A stretch of DNA of 6,921 bases from Oscillospiraceae bacterium (GTDB lineage: Bacteria > Bacillota > Clostridia > Oscillospirales > Ruminococcaceae). Positions 1 through 6,687 of the stretch are shown in pieces. Position numbers and translations under genes: made by a program. The notes under the pieces are model-generated. The model was not told the origin of the DNA. It searched no databases and saw nothing but the letters and a program-made list of their open reading frames with translations. Each line of letters opens with the position of its first letter. Position 1 is the first letter of the stretch. Location of the stretch: assembly GCA_031271475.1 (NCBI GenBank), contig JAISVP010000167.1:1-6921 (forward strand), written 5' to 3'.

Positions 1-1
1 T

Positions 2-733
2 AATAGGTCAGGGCATTCAAACTGGAATAATATAAAACGGCGTAAGGAAGCAACAGATGCTGTTAAGGGTAATATTTTTACTAAAATAGGGCGGGAAATT
101 TCTGTATGTGTTAAAGAATCCGGTGCGGATCCGAATAATAACAGCCGTTTGAGGGACTTAATTGCCAAAGCAAAATCAAACAATGTTCCGAATGACAATA
201 TAGACCGCATAATAAAAAAGGCCTCCGGAGAGGACAGTAAAAACAGTTATGAAGCTATTACTTATGAAGGGTACGGGCCCGGAGGAGTTGCCGTAATTGT
301 TGAATGCCTTACCGATAATAAAAATCGCACGGCGGCTGATGTGCGGCATTATTTTGACAAATTCGGCGGAAATATGGGGACTGCCGGATGCGTTTTGTTT
401 ATGTTCAGTCAAAAAGGTATTGTGCAGATTGAGAATATCGGATATGATGAAGACAAAGTGATTGAGGACAGTTTTGAGTATGATTCACAGGATGTGTCTT
501 TTGAGGATGATATAATCACGGTTGTTGTGGATCCGGCTTCTTTGCATGATGCGCGCGAGGGATTAACGGATAAGGGCTACAATGTGCTGTCCGCCGATGC
601 TATGCAAATTCCGGCAACTTATACAGCATTAACTGATGAGGAAAATATTAGAAAAATGGATCTTCTTTTGGAACGCCTCGAGGACAATGACGATGTGCAG
701 AATGTGTGGCACAATTATTTAGTTGGCAGTTAG
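2..733 (+). CDS. yebC: YebC/PmpR (TACO1) family protein, 5' end just outside window
   Basis: The open frame runs from base 2 to TAG 731-733 and gives 243 visible residues, close to the usual family length of about 240-250, so only the start codon and perhaps one or two residues are missing. The N-terminus carries the family signature SGHSNWNNIKRRKEATDAV at bases 8-64, followed by GNIFTKIGREI, PNNNSRLRDLIAKAK and NNVPNDNIDRIIKKASG. The middle has the conserved YEGYGPGGVAVIVECLTDN and GGNMGTAGCVLFMF, and the C-terminus has DVQNVWHNY. Family members were first described as DNA-binding regulators (PmpR). Mitochondrial TACO1 and more recent bacterial work point to a ribosome-associated role in translating difficult, proline-rich stretches. 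A start at TTG 149 is wrong, because it would discard about 49 conserved residues. The methyltransferase gene follows 41 bp downstream on the same strand. Confidence 0.95.
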   Translation, partial: NRSGHSNWNNIKRRKEATDAVKGNIFTKIGREISVCVKESGADPNNNSRLRDLIAKAKSNNVPNDNIDRIIKKASGEDSKNSYEAITYEGYGPGGVAVIVECLTDNKNRTAADVRHYFDKFGGNMGTAGCVLFMFSQKGIVQIENIGYDEDKVIEDSFEYDSQDVSFEDDIITVVVDPASLHDAREGLTDKGYNVLSADAMQIPATYTALTDEENIRKMDLLLERLEDNDDVQNVWHNYLVGS

Positions 734-758
734 GAACTTCGGTACAGCCGTTTCTATG

Positions 759-767
759 GGAGGTGAT
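759..767 (+). promoter_or_regulatory. Strong Shine-Dalgarno that fixes the TTG start of the methyltransferase gene
   Basis: GGAGGTGAT is a long match to the 16S anti-Shine-Dalgarno complement. It ends 7 nt before TTG 775. No ATG is available in this frame near here. The alternative GTG at 763 lies inside this motif, and GTG 706 lies inside the yebC coding sequence without a comparable site. Confidence 0.75.
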
Positions 768-774
768 TATCCGC

Positions 775-1938
775 TTGAATCATAAAGAACAGTTAACTGC
801 TGACGGGAACTCTTTAGAGTCAGCCGGACAAAACATAACGCAGTCAGCCAATGCGAACCGCGAAACTGCAAACAGTACCTTGGAAATCCGGGGTTTAATA
901 AATTCATGGGATGCTATGCGTAAAGAAAAACATCCGCTGTATCTTTACGGAATGGGTGACGGCGCGGAAAAAATTATATCCGTGCTTAGCTCAAAAGGCA
1001 TTGAAATAGCAGGGGTTTTCGCAAGTGACGATTTTGTACGCGGACAGTCTTTTGCAGGGTATAAAGTTCGGAGATTTTCAGATATTGTAAGGCGTGCGGA
1101 TGATGCCGCCGTTGTTGTCGCATTCGGTACGGATAAACCCGATGTTATTAAAAGAATTGAAGATATGGCAAAAAAACGTACTGTTTATGTTCCCGATGTT
1201 CCTTTAGTCGGCGGCGGACTTTTTACTTATGAGTACTGTATGCTGCATATGGAGGAAATATCACAGGTGTACGGTATGCTTGCGGATGATGATTCCCGAT
1301 TGGTGTATGAAAATATTATAAAGTTTAAGATTACAGGCAATTTGGATTTCCTTGCGGCGGCGACTTCAGGATATAAAAAACCTTACGGTAATATTTTAAC
1401 CTTAAGTGAAGACGAAGTTTTTGCTGACCTCGGTGCATATAACGGCGACACGGTAAAGGAATTCGCTGAATGTACGCACGGCAGGTACGAAAAAATTTAT
1501 GCCGCTGAACCCGATGTGAAAAGTTTTAGAAAACTGTGCAGAAATACGGAAAGTATGCGGGATATTGTGCTGATTAACAAAGCCGCTTGGAGTATATCCG
1601 GGAAAGTTCCTTTTGATGCGCAGTCGGGACGCCAGTCTGCTGTATCGGCAGGCGGTAACAATGAAGTCGATACTCTTGCCGTGGACGAATTGCTTAAGGA
1701 AGGAACGGTGCCTTCCTTAATTAAAATAGATGTTGAAGGAAGTGAATTGCAGGCAATTTGGGGTGCGAGCAAAACAATTGCCGAACATACCCCGAAAATG
1801 ACTGTGGCTCTTTATCACAGAAATGAAGATATTTTCGCTTTGCCTTTGCTTATAAAATCCATGAACCCGTCATATAAATTTCATATTACTCACAGTCCGT
1901 GCATTCCCGCATGGGAAACGAACCTGACTGTTTTTTAA
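775..1938 (+). CDS. FkbM-family SAM-dependent methyltransferase with N-terminal Rossmann-like domain
   Basis: Start TTG 775 gives 387 residues. Residues 1-45 are a polar Asn/Ser-rich lead. Residues about 54-145 look like a nucleotide-binding fold (LYLYGMGDGAEKI, then VVVAFGTDKPDVI), as seen in many Firmicute two-domain FkbM proteins. The methyltransferase domain spans about 211-375: motif I VFADLGAYNGDT at 215-226, acidic strand YAAEPD at 242-247, VDTLAVDEL at 298-306 and LIKIDVEGSE at 315-324. These are the FkbM (Methyltransf_21) hallmarks. The family usually O-methylates sugars or secondary metabolites; the substrate here cannot be read. No signal peptide or membrane segment is seen, so the protein is probably cytosolic. 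It may be cotranscribed with yebC (41-bp gap, no hairpin). Its stop overlaps the stop of the convergent gene by 4 bp. Confidence 0.85.
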   Translation: MNHKEQLTADGNSLESAGQNITQSANANRETANSTLEIRGLINSWDAMRKEKHPLYLYGMGDGAEKIISVLSSKGIEIAGVFASDDFVRGQSFAGYKVRRFSDIVRRADDAAVVVAFGTDKPDVIKRIEDMAKKRTVYVPDVPLVGGGLFTYEYCMLHMEEISQVYGMLADDDSRLVYENIIKFKITGNLDFLAAATSGYKKPYGNILTLSEDEVFADLGAYNGDTVKEFAECTHGRYEKIYAAEPDVKSFRKLCRNTESMRDIVLINKAAWSISGKVPFDAQSGRQSAVSAGGNNEVDTLAVDELLKEGTVPSLIKIDVEGSELQAIWGASKTIAEHTPKMTVALYHRNEDIFALPLLIKSMNPSYKFHITHSPCIPAWETNLTVF

Positions 1939-2768
1939 CCGTCAATCGGTAAATAGCATACCTTACGTTTTTGATAATAGGCAAGGTACTTAAATCCTGC
2001 TTTTTTAGCAAGTTCAATGCCTTCCGGAATGCCTTTTCCTAAATCCGTTATACAGTGCGAATCCGACCCAACGGAAATTATTTCCCCGCCTAAGTCTTTG
2101 TAGAGCTTTATATGTCTGTATTCGGGGAGAGTTTTGCCGTATTTTTCGCCGAATTTCGCCCACAGTCCGGAAGTGTTAATCTCCAGTCCTTTTCCCCTCC
2201 GGATAAGGCTTTTGAAGATTTCCTCAATTATCCCGTCATATTGAGAAATATCAACTAATATGCCATGCCGGATTTCAATGTACCGTAAACAGTATGTCAA
2301 ATGTGCCAGTACATCAAATGTCCCTGTGCTGCACAGTTTTAAGATTTCCTCAAAATATGCCTGCAAGAGTTCGCTGATGTTTTCTTTGCTGTAATCAATC
2401 CAGTAAAAATCCTGTCTGCCCGGAAGAGCGTGTACTGACGCAAGAATAAAGTCAAGCCGCGGGTCAGCCGCAATCTCTTCCGCACGTTCGGGTTCCTGCG
2501 TAATCTGTCCCAGTTCTATTCCGGCAACAAATGTGAATCCGTCAGCAGAAATACCGCCGTAAGTTTTCTTTACGGCGGTATTTTCCTGCATGAATTTTTC
2601 AATATTGAGCGTCTTGTATGTTTCGGCATCGCCTAAATCACAGTGTTCGGTGATTGCAAGCACTTTTATCCCCATAGCAATAGCTTTTTTACATAATGCG
2701 GCAGGGTTGTTTCCCGCATCCTGCGGTGCATCCGGGGAATTCCTTGTGTGCGTATGGCAGTCGATCAT
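1935..2768 (-). CDS. PHP-domain phosphatase, histidinol-phosphatase (HisJ/HisK) family
   Basis: 277 residues from ATG 2768, preceded by AAGGAG (2776-2781) at 7-nt spacing. The PHP metal-binding motifs are all present in order: HTH at residues 5-7, ITEHCD with E41/H42, GIELG with E85, SVH with H113, LAH with H156, and GSDSH with D236/H238. Length and layout fit the HisJ-type histidinol-phosphate phosphatase, which makes L-histidinol in the penultimate stage of histidine synthesis using a trinuclear metal site. No other his gene is in the window, so the substrate rests on family resemblance; a related phosphoesterase activity is possible. The protein is cytosolic with no signal peptide. It lies 25 bp downstream of the LRR/dockerin gene on the same strand, with no terminator between them, so it is probably read from that promoter. 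Confidence 0.85.
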   Translation of the reverse strand: MIDCHTHTRNSPDAPQDAGNNPAALCKKAIAMGIKVLAITEHCDLGDAETYKTLNIEKFMQENTAVKKTYGGISADGFTFVAGIELGQITQEPERAEEIAADPRLDFILASVHALPGRQDFYWIDYSKENISELLQAYFEEILKLCSTGTFDVLAHLTYCLRYIEIRHGILVDISQYDGIIEEIFKSLIRRGKGLEINTSGLWAKFGEKYGKTLPEYRHIKLYKDLGGEIISVGSDSHCITDLGKGIPEGIELAKKAGFKYLAYYQKRKVCYLPIDG

Positions 2769-2793
2769 AAATGTACTCCTTAATTTGTAATTT

Positions 2794-4788
2794 TTATGCC
2801 GCAGCGGGGAATTCCTTAATTTTACCGCTTAATTTAAGGACAATGTACATTAAATCTTTAGCGTCAATTTTGCCGTCTTTGTAAACATCGGCGGCTTCCG
2901 CGTTAATTTCGGAACTTTCATCAAGCAGGAAGTTTGCAAGCGCAACAACGTCCGCAACTGTAACTTCGCCGTCTTCGTTAACATCGCCGGGAATGACCTG
3001 CGGTTTGTCGCCAAGTGAAACAAACTCAAACCCGTTTTCGGTTGCGTAGGTTTCAGCGGCAGTTCCGGAGTAACCGTGAATTGTGAAATTATCAATTTTC
3101 ACGTCTTCAAAATTAAAAGAAACATAGATATACCCAAAGGCAGATTGCTTGATATTATCAACACTGTCCGGGATGGTCACGCTTGTAAGGCTTGTGCAAT
3201 TTTCAAACGCACTGTCCCCAATACTCGTAACGCTGTCCGGGATTTCTACGCTTGTAAGGCTTGTGCAACCAAAAAACGCCTCATCTCCAATACTCGTAAC
3301 GCCGTCCGGTATTTCTATGCTTGTAAGGCTTGTGCAATATGCAAATGCTTCAACCCCAATACTCGTAACACTGTCGGGTATTTCTACGCTTGTAAGATTT
3401 GTGCAACCGAAAAACTCACCTTCATCAATAATAGTAACGCTGTCGGGAATTTCTATGCTTGTAAGATTTTCACAAAGACCAAACGCCCATTCCCCAACAC
3501 TTGTAACGCTGTCGGGTATTTCTACGCTTTCAAGACTAGTACAATCTTCAAACGCACTGTCTCCGATACTCGTAACACTGTCGGGTATTTCTATGCTTGT
3601 AAGGGTTATACATTCCCGAAACGCACCATCGCCGATACTTGTAACGCTGTCCGGAATTTCTATGCTTGTAAGACTCATGCAACCGTAAAACGCATGAGAC
3701 AATATACTCGTAACACTGTCGGGAATAACATATTCGCCTTCTTTTGCGGCTGGGTAACAAATTAATACTGTTTGAGTCTTGTTAAACAATGTTCCATCAA
3801 GACTAGAATATACAGGATTGTTTTCGGAAACGTATATACTTTTAACTGAATATGAAAACGAAAAATCCCCAATATTCGTAACGCTGTCTGGGATTTCTAT
3901 GTTTATAAGATTATGACAATATGCAAACGCGTCACCCGCAATTCCTACAGTTCCGTCCCTTATAACTATTTCTGTATTTTCAGGCATTTCACCTTTATAC
4001 TCATACGCCACTTTTCCTGCATAAACTAATCCGTCAGGCTGTGAATCAAGCCATGCAGTATTATAAAACGCACTGCTACCAATACTCGTAACACTGTCGG
4101 GGATTTCTATGCTTGTAAGGTTTGTGCAATTCGAAAACGCACCACCCCCGATGCTTGTAACGCTGTCGGGAATTTCTATACTTGCAAGACTTGTGCAATA
4201 GGAAATCGCACTATCCCCGATTCTTGTAACACTGTCCGGGATGGTTATACTTGTAAGTCTTTCGCAATTATAAAACGCATACTTTTCAATACTCGTAACG
4301 CTGTCCGGGATTTCTATGCTTGTAAGACTTGTGCAATAGAAAAACACACTATCCCCGATACTCGTAACGCTGTTAGGTATTTCTATACTTGAAAGACTTG
4401 TGCAATAGGAAAACGCACTATCCCCGATACTTGTAACACTGTCCGAGATTCTTACGTTCGTAAGACCGCAATAAGCAAACGACCAATTTCCAATACTCGT
4501 AACGCTGTCAGGAATTAATATACTTGTAAGACTTATGCAATTATAAAATGCATCATCCCCGATACCCGTAACAGGCAACCCATCAATTTCACCCGGAATA
4601 ACAACATCGCCGCCGTCCCCTGTGTAATCTGTAATTGTAACCCCACCGTCAGAAATTTCATACTCGAAATCCCCGAAAGTTTCCGCTGAAATTTTTACGG
4701 AATTCCCTATGTACAGCGTTCCCGCCATACAAAAAAGCATTGCCAGCGCGGTCACCGTTGCCGCAAGTTTTGTTCTTAAATCTTTCAT
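2794..4788 (-). CDS. Secreted BspA-type leucine-rich repeat protein with C-terminal type I dockerin
   Basis: 664 residues from ATG 4788, behind AAAGGTG (4794-4800). The frame stays open to 4914, but that start lies upstream of the promoter. Residues 1-35 are a signal peptide: KDLRTK, a hydrophobic core, and probable cleavage after ISA at 33-35. Residues 72-541 are LRR_5/BspA repeats of 23 residues, consensus SVTSIGDSAFxxCTSLTSIEIPD. Units 72-231 (seven) and 358-541 (eight) are canonical. Between them are variants with the inserts seen in BspA proteins (QPDGLVYAGKVAYEYKG at 250-266; YSSLDGTLFNK at 327-337). Residues about 598-664 form a dockerin with two calcium loops, DVNEDGEVTVAD (602-613) and DVYKDGKIDAKD (634-645). 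The protein is exported. The dockerin should bind a cohesin on a scaffoldin or at the cell surface, and the LRRs probably bind a substrate or host protein. No catalytic domain is visible. Confidence 0.93.
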   Translation of the reverse strand: MKDLRTKLAATVTALAMLFCMAGTLYIGNSVKISAETFGDFEYEISDGGVTITDYTGDGGDVVIPGEIDGLPVTGIGDDAFYNCISLTSILIPDSVTSIGNWSFAYCGLTNVRISDSVTSIGDSAFSYCTSLSSIEIPNSVTSIGDSVFFYCTSLTSIEIPDSVTSIEKYAFYNCERLTSITIPDSVTRIGDSAISYCTSLASIEIPDSVTSIGGGAFSNCTNLTSIEIPDSVTSIGSSAFYNTAWLDSQPDGLVYAGKVAYEYKGEMPENTEIVIRDGTVGIAGDAFAYCHNLINIEIPDSVTNIGDFSFSYSVKSIYVSENNPVYSSLDGTLFNKTQTVLICYPAAKEGEYVIPDSVTSILSHAFYGCMSLTSIEIPDSVTSIGDGAFRECITLTSIEIPDSVTSIGDSAFEDCTSLESVEIPDSVTSVGEWAFGLCENLTSIEIPDSVTIIDEGEFFGCTNLTSVEIPDSVTSIGVEAFAYCTSLTSIEIPDGVTSIGDEAFFGCTSLTSVEIPDSVTSIGDSAFENCTSLTSVTIPDSVDNIKQSAFGYIYVSFNFEDVKIDNFTIHGYSGTAAETYATENGFEFVSLGDKPQVIPGDVNEDGEVTVADVVALANFLLDESSEINAEAADVYKDGKIDAKDLMYIVLKLSGKIKEFPAAA
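3166..3717 (-). repeat. Tandem 69-bp repeats (8 units) encoding canonical LRRs 11-18
   Basis: Exactly 8 x 69 = 552 bp with no spacing changes. Each unit encodes one 23-residue LRR. On the plus strand, words such as ctcgtaac, ctgtcggg, atttctatgcttgtaag and cttgtgcaa recur at fixed phase. Similarity is therefore high at the DNA level as well as the protein level. Confidence 0.9.
4096..4575 (-). repeat. Tandem 69-bp repeats (7 units, one shortened by a codon) encoding LRRs 1-7
   Basis: 480 bp, equal to seven 69-bp units minus 3 bp. The second unit (residues 95-116) is 22 rather than 23 residues. The DNA words match those of the second array, so the two blocks can be aligned with each other. 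They are separated by about 380 bp holding the variant units. Confidence 0.88.
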
Positions 4789-4808
4789 TTTTTCACCTTT
4801 CTTAATCA

Positions 4809-4827
4809 ATTGGGATTTATACCCAAT
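4809..4827 (-). promoter_or_regulatory. Short hairpin in the 5' leader of the LRR/dockerin gene
   Basis: ATTGGG (4809-4814) and CCCAAT (4822-4827) form a perfect 6-bp inverted repeat with a 7-nt AT-rich loop. It lies in the predicted untranslated leader, 8 nt upstream of the ribosome binding site. It has no T-run, so it is not a terminator. It may stabilise the mRNA or affect translation; no known riboswitch is recognised. Confidence 0.4.
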
Positions 4828-4863
4828 GTTTCTGCTAACCGGCTTTATATTAACCTCAAAATC

Positions 4864-4892
4864 ATTATAACATAAACTGCATAATTTGTCAA
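4864..4892 (-). promoter_or_regulatory. Consensus sigma-A/sigma-70 promoter for the LRR/dockerin - PHP unit
   Basis: Read on the minus strand, TTGACA occupies 4892-4887 and TATAAT 4869-4864, separated by exactly 17 bp. Both hexamers match the consensus perfectly. The expected transcription start is near 4857, which gives a leader of about 70 nt. This supports the ATG at 4788 over the open frame that extends upstream to 4914. Confidence 0.85.
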
Positions 4893-5044
4893 GCATAATT
4901 GTAAAAAAAGTCACGGCAACAGCATTTCCTTTTTGAAAAAAATAAACCTGCTAATAAAAGTCAAGCCCTAAAATGAAAAAAGTACGTGGAAATTTTTCAC
5001 AACCAATCAAGACAGGAAAATGTACAGCAAAACTAACCCGCTAC
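4893..5044. other. Intergenic DNA between the surface-protein promoter and the IS110 region
   Basis: AT-rich sequence with no convincing gene. The only plus-strand frame is a 29-codon ORF starting at ATG 4973 with no ribosome binding site and ending at TGA 5060-5062. It is noted because it would stay open across the proposed insertion point if the IS110 element were removed. No promoter with good spacing was found on the plus strand. Confidence 0.5.
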
Positions 5045-5057
5045 AAGGAGTTTATCG
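5045..5057. repeat. Direct repeat copy at the lower-coordinate end of the IS110 element
   Basis: AAGGAGTTTATCG here matches AAGGAGTTTGTCG at 6769-6781 in 12 of 13 positions and in the same orientation. It could mark the element end. IS110 elements exchange strands at a short core, and donor and target sites often share sequence around it, which can look like a direct repeat. Confidence 0.4.
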
Positions 5058-5095
5058 CATGATTCGCATCCCGATATATCATCGTAAGCAAAACG

Positions 5096-5154
5096 AAAAA
5101 CCGCTCCCAAGCTGATATAAATGGCGTGTAAGCCGTATCAACAAGTTCGGGCGG
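5096..5154 (-). terminator. Terminator-like stem-loop with T-run downstream of the IS110 gene
   Basis: On the minus strand a long imperfect stem is built from CCGC (5154-5151) with GCGG (5104-5101), a CC/GG pair, AA/TT, and TTGATA (5141-5136) with TATCAG (5117-5112). It encloses a small GGC/GCC hairpin. TTTTTCGTTTT follows immediately. A G-U pair at the inner stem forms only in minus-strand RNA, and the plus strand has no T-run after the stem. The orientation is therefore minus, matching the transposase. Confidence 0.5.
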
Positions 5155-5280
5155 CGATCTTTCTCGTTATCGGTATTGCGACCTGCATAGCCGCTCGGGT
5201 CGGTCTCCACCGTTGCCCTATCCTGCTTGCAGGTAAGCATATTATTACCGATTTTAAGACCGCTTATACTGTTAAAACGG
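5096..5280 (-). ncRNA. Candidate structured RNA downstream of the IS110 recombinase gene
   Basis: This stretch has no credible gene but a dense run of short inverted repeats. They are CCG-TTTTAA with TTAAAA-CGG (5248-5257/5272-5280), GGTAA/TTACC (5232-5236/5245-5249), CCTGC/GCAGG (5222-5226/5229-5233), CGGT/ACCG (5201-5204/5209-5212), CGACC/GGTCG (5179-5183/5198-5202) and CGAT/ATCG (5155-5158/5169-5172). A terminator-like stem follows. Some overlap and would be alternative pairings. The run begins 2 bp after the recombinase stop. IS1111-type relatives in this family carry their guide RNA downstream of the gene, so a seekRNA or its relic is one reading. An unrelated repeat element is another. 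No promoter was identified for it. Confidence 0.35.
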
Positions 5281-5281
5281 A

Positions 5282-6486
5282 TTATTTATTAACACATTCG
5301 TTCACACGAGCATAATAAATCCGCAAAAACTTATTCGCACCCGCAATCATATAAACTTTGTGTGGTTTTCCCTCGGAACACTTTTTGTCGAGAAATTGAA
5401 AAGTTGCTTCATGTTCGTGTGAAAGTTGTAAAACACAACACATCACTTGAAATAATGCTTTTCGTAAATGTGGCGAGCCTTGTTTGGAAATACGGCGTGA
5501 ATGTTGATTGTAAAAGCCAGATTGATTCTCAGGTGGCTCAATCCCCGCAAAGCTAACAATTGAATTTCTTTTCGGATAATTACGAATATCACCGATTTCG
5601 GCTATGAACTGCGGTGCAAGAACTTTGCCGACACCGTGCATTGCAAGAACGGTATTATATTCGGGGAGATGTGAAGCGATTTCGGACATCTGCGATTTAA
5701 CAGTTGCAACCGTTTCACAAAGGTTTTTAAGTTGATTCACAGTTTGAACTATGAGTGTTTTTTAAAAATCATCATTCGATTCGGCAAAGTCGGTAGGCAA
5801 TTAAGAGTGACCGAATAAACCCATTCCGCTTTATGATTGCAAAAGTTGTAACCGTTCTTATGACACCACTTTTCGTATTTGGCAACAAATTTCTGCTTGG
5901 AAAGCATAGTTACACAGAGGCAATGCAGAAAAGCCGCAACAAAATCAATCCATTTTTCGTGACAGTCTCTTTCACGAGCGGTGCTTGAAAATAACTCATT
6001 TGCACCGGGGAAAGTTGGGTCAAGTAACGAAATAAGATTGTTTTTCAGCATAGTCTTAATTTTAGTGTATTCACTAAGCTGGCCGATTGTAAGTTTTCAA
6101 GAGCTTACGTTATTCATCGACAAGTTTGTAACGTGAAAGTTTAGCCCACTTGTCAAGGCAATAACCCGCAATTTTGAGGGCATCAACTTTATCGGTTTTG
6201 TCGCGGCGAATGGTATCACTGCCATAATCGTGAATTAATTTTGCATTGACAACACAGACGAAAATTCCCTCACGACAAAGGAAATTAGCAATCGGCTGGA
6301 GTATTTTCCTGTGTGTTCCAACACAACTCTTGTTTCGCCATCAAGCGAATGAATATACTCACAGAGTTCTGTCAACTGATCTGGAAAATGTTCAATGTCG
6401 AAGGGTTTTGCTACGACTTCTCCAAATGGTCGTATAATTGCAATTTTGCTTTTGCCTTTCGATACATCAATACCAACAGCGTTCAT
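5282..6486 (-). pseudogene. IS110-family transposase/recombinase, broken by three frameshifts and two nonsense codons
   Basis: ATG 6486 to TAA 5284-5282 spans 1205 nt, about 401 residues once repaired, which is normal for the family. The N-terminal RuvC-like DEDD domain keeps D7 (GIDVSKG), E57 (VVLEHTG), and D99 and D102 (KTDKVDA; numbering after repair). The C-terminal Transposase_20 domain keeps LAMHGVGKVLAPQFIAEIGD, FAGIEPPENQSG and SKQGSPHLRKAL, where the catalytic serine is expected. Damage, read 5' to 3': a 1-nt loss near 6298-6303 after EHTGKY; nonsense TAA at 6112-6110; an extra C at 6081-6082; a 1-nt loss near 5782-5784; nonsense TAA at 5764-5762. The intact protein would cut and recombine DNA as an RNA-guided recombinase. 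GAGGAAC (6499-6493) is a suitable ribosome binding site. Short frames inside this span are fragments, not separate genes. Confidence 0.9.
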
Positions 6487-6684
6487 AATTTAGTTCCTCA
6501 CAAAAATAGATTTTGTAATCGGCGACCATCTTTTATGCTTATTGTCTATTCTATTTGCTAAGTTACACGAACGCACCCAATAGGGCGGGGCTACCTGATC
6601 TAATCGAACGTCGCAATAAGAGGATGGCTGACTGTTTATTTTACGGACGTGAGAAAAACTCAGTCAAAAAGGAAAGTCGTCAGA
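6487..6684 (-). ncRNA. Candidate bridge-RNA region (leader upstream of the IS110 recombinase)
   Basis: About 200 nt of non-coding sequence lies between a promoter-like -10 box and the recombinase start. That is where the IS110/IS621 subgroup encodes its bridge RNA. Possible stems on the minus strand are TGACTG (6666-6661) with CAGTCA (6634-6629); CGCCC (6587-6583) with GGGTG (6578-6574), which needs a G-U pair on this strand; and ACAAAA (6516-6511) with TTTTGT (6505-6500). The loops cannot be matched convincingly to target and donor sequences by eye. The assignment rests on family position and modest structure only. Confidence 0.3.
6493..6516 (-). promoter_or_regulatory. Hairpin abutting the recombinase ribosome binding site
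   Basis: A perfect 6-bp inverted repeat ACAAAA/TTTTGT (6500-6505/6511-6516, 5-nt loop) ends directly against GAGGAAC (6499-6493). The AGGA core is 8 nt from ATG 6486. A stem beside the binding site could reduce translation of a transposase read from outside promoters, a common IS safeguard. The pairs are all A-T except one, so the stem is weak. Confidence 0.4.
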
Positions 6685-6687
6685 CCA

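Noticed and set aside
1904..1936. Possible terminator: TTCCC-GCAT-GGGAA hairpin at 1904-1917 with TTTTTT at 1931-1936
   Set aside because: The T-run is 13 nt beyond the stem and the hairpin is inside the methyltransferase coding sequence, so it does not fit an intrinsic terminator.
3076..3765. Long plus-strand frames (up to 229 codons) and short minus-strand frames across the LRR arrays
   Set aside because: These are shadows of the 69-bp repeats: a repeat unit lacking a stop in one frame stays open in all copies. No start signals or domains.
3166..4575. CRISPR-like regular repetition
   Set aside because: The repeats are contiguous 69-bp coding units of an LRR protein with no unique spacers between them.
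4789..4914. Longer start for the LRR/dockerin protein at 4914
   Set aside because: It would place the start upstream of a perfect promoter and put 42 non-signal residues before an evident signal peptide. ATG 4788 has its own ribosome binding site.
5059..5115. 18-codon plus-strand ORF with AAGGAG 8 nt upstream, starting in an ATGA overlap with the frame from 4973
   Set aside because: The spacing looks attractive, but the Shine-Dalgarno is part of the IS-end direct repeat and the 3' half is the terminator stem. The peptide is not recognised.
5121..5315. 64-codon plus-strand frame over the hairpin region downstream of the IS110 gene
   Set aside because: Its first part lies in the terminator-like stem and its last part overlaps the recombinase C-terminus on the other strand. 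No ribosome binding site and no recognisable domain; the open frame is a by-product of the GC-richer structured DNA.
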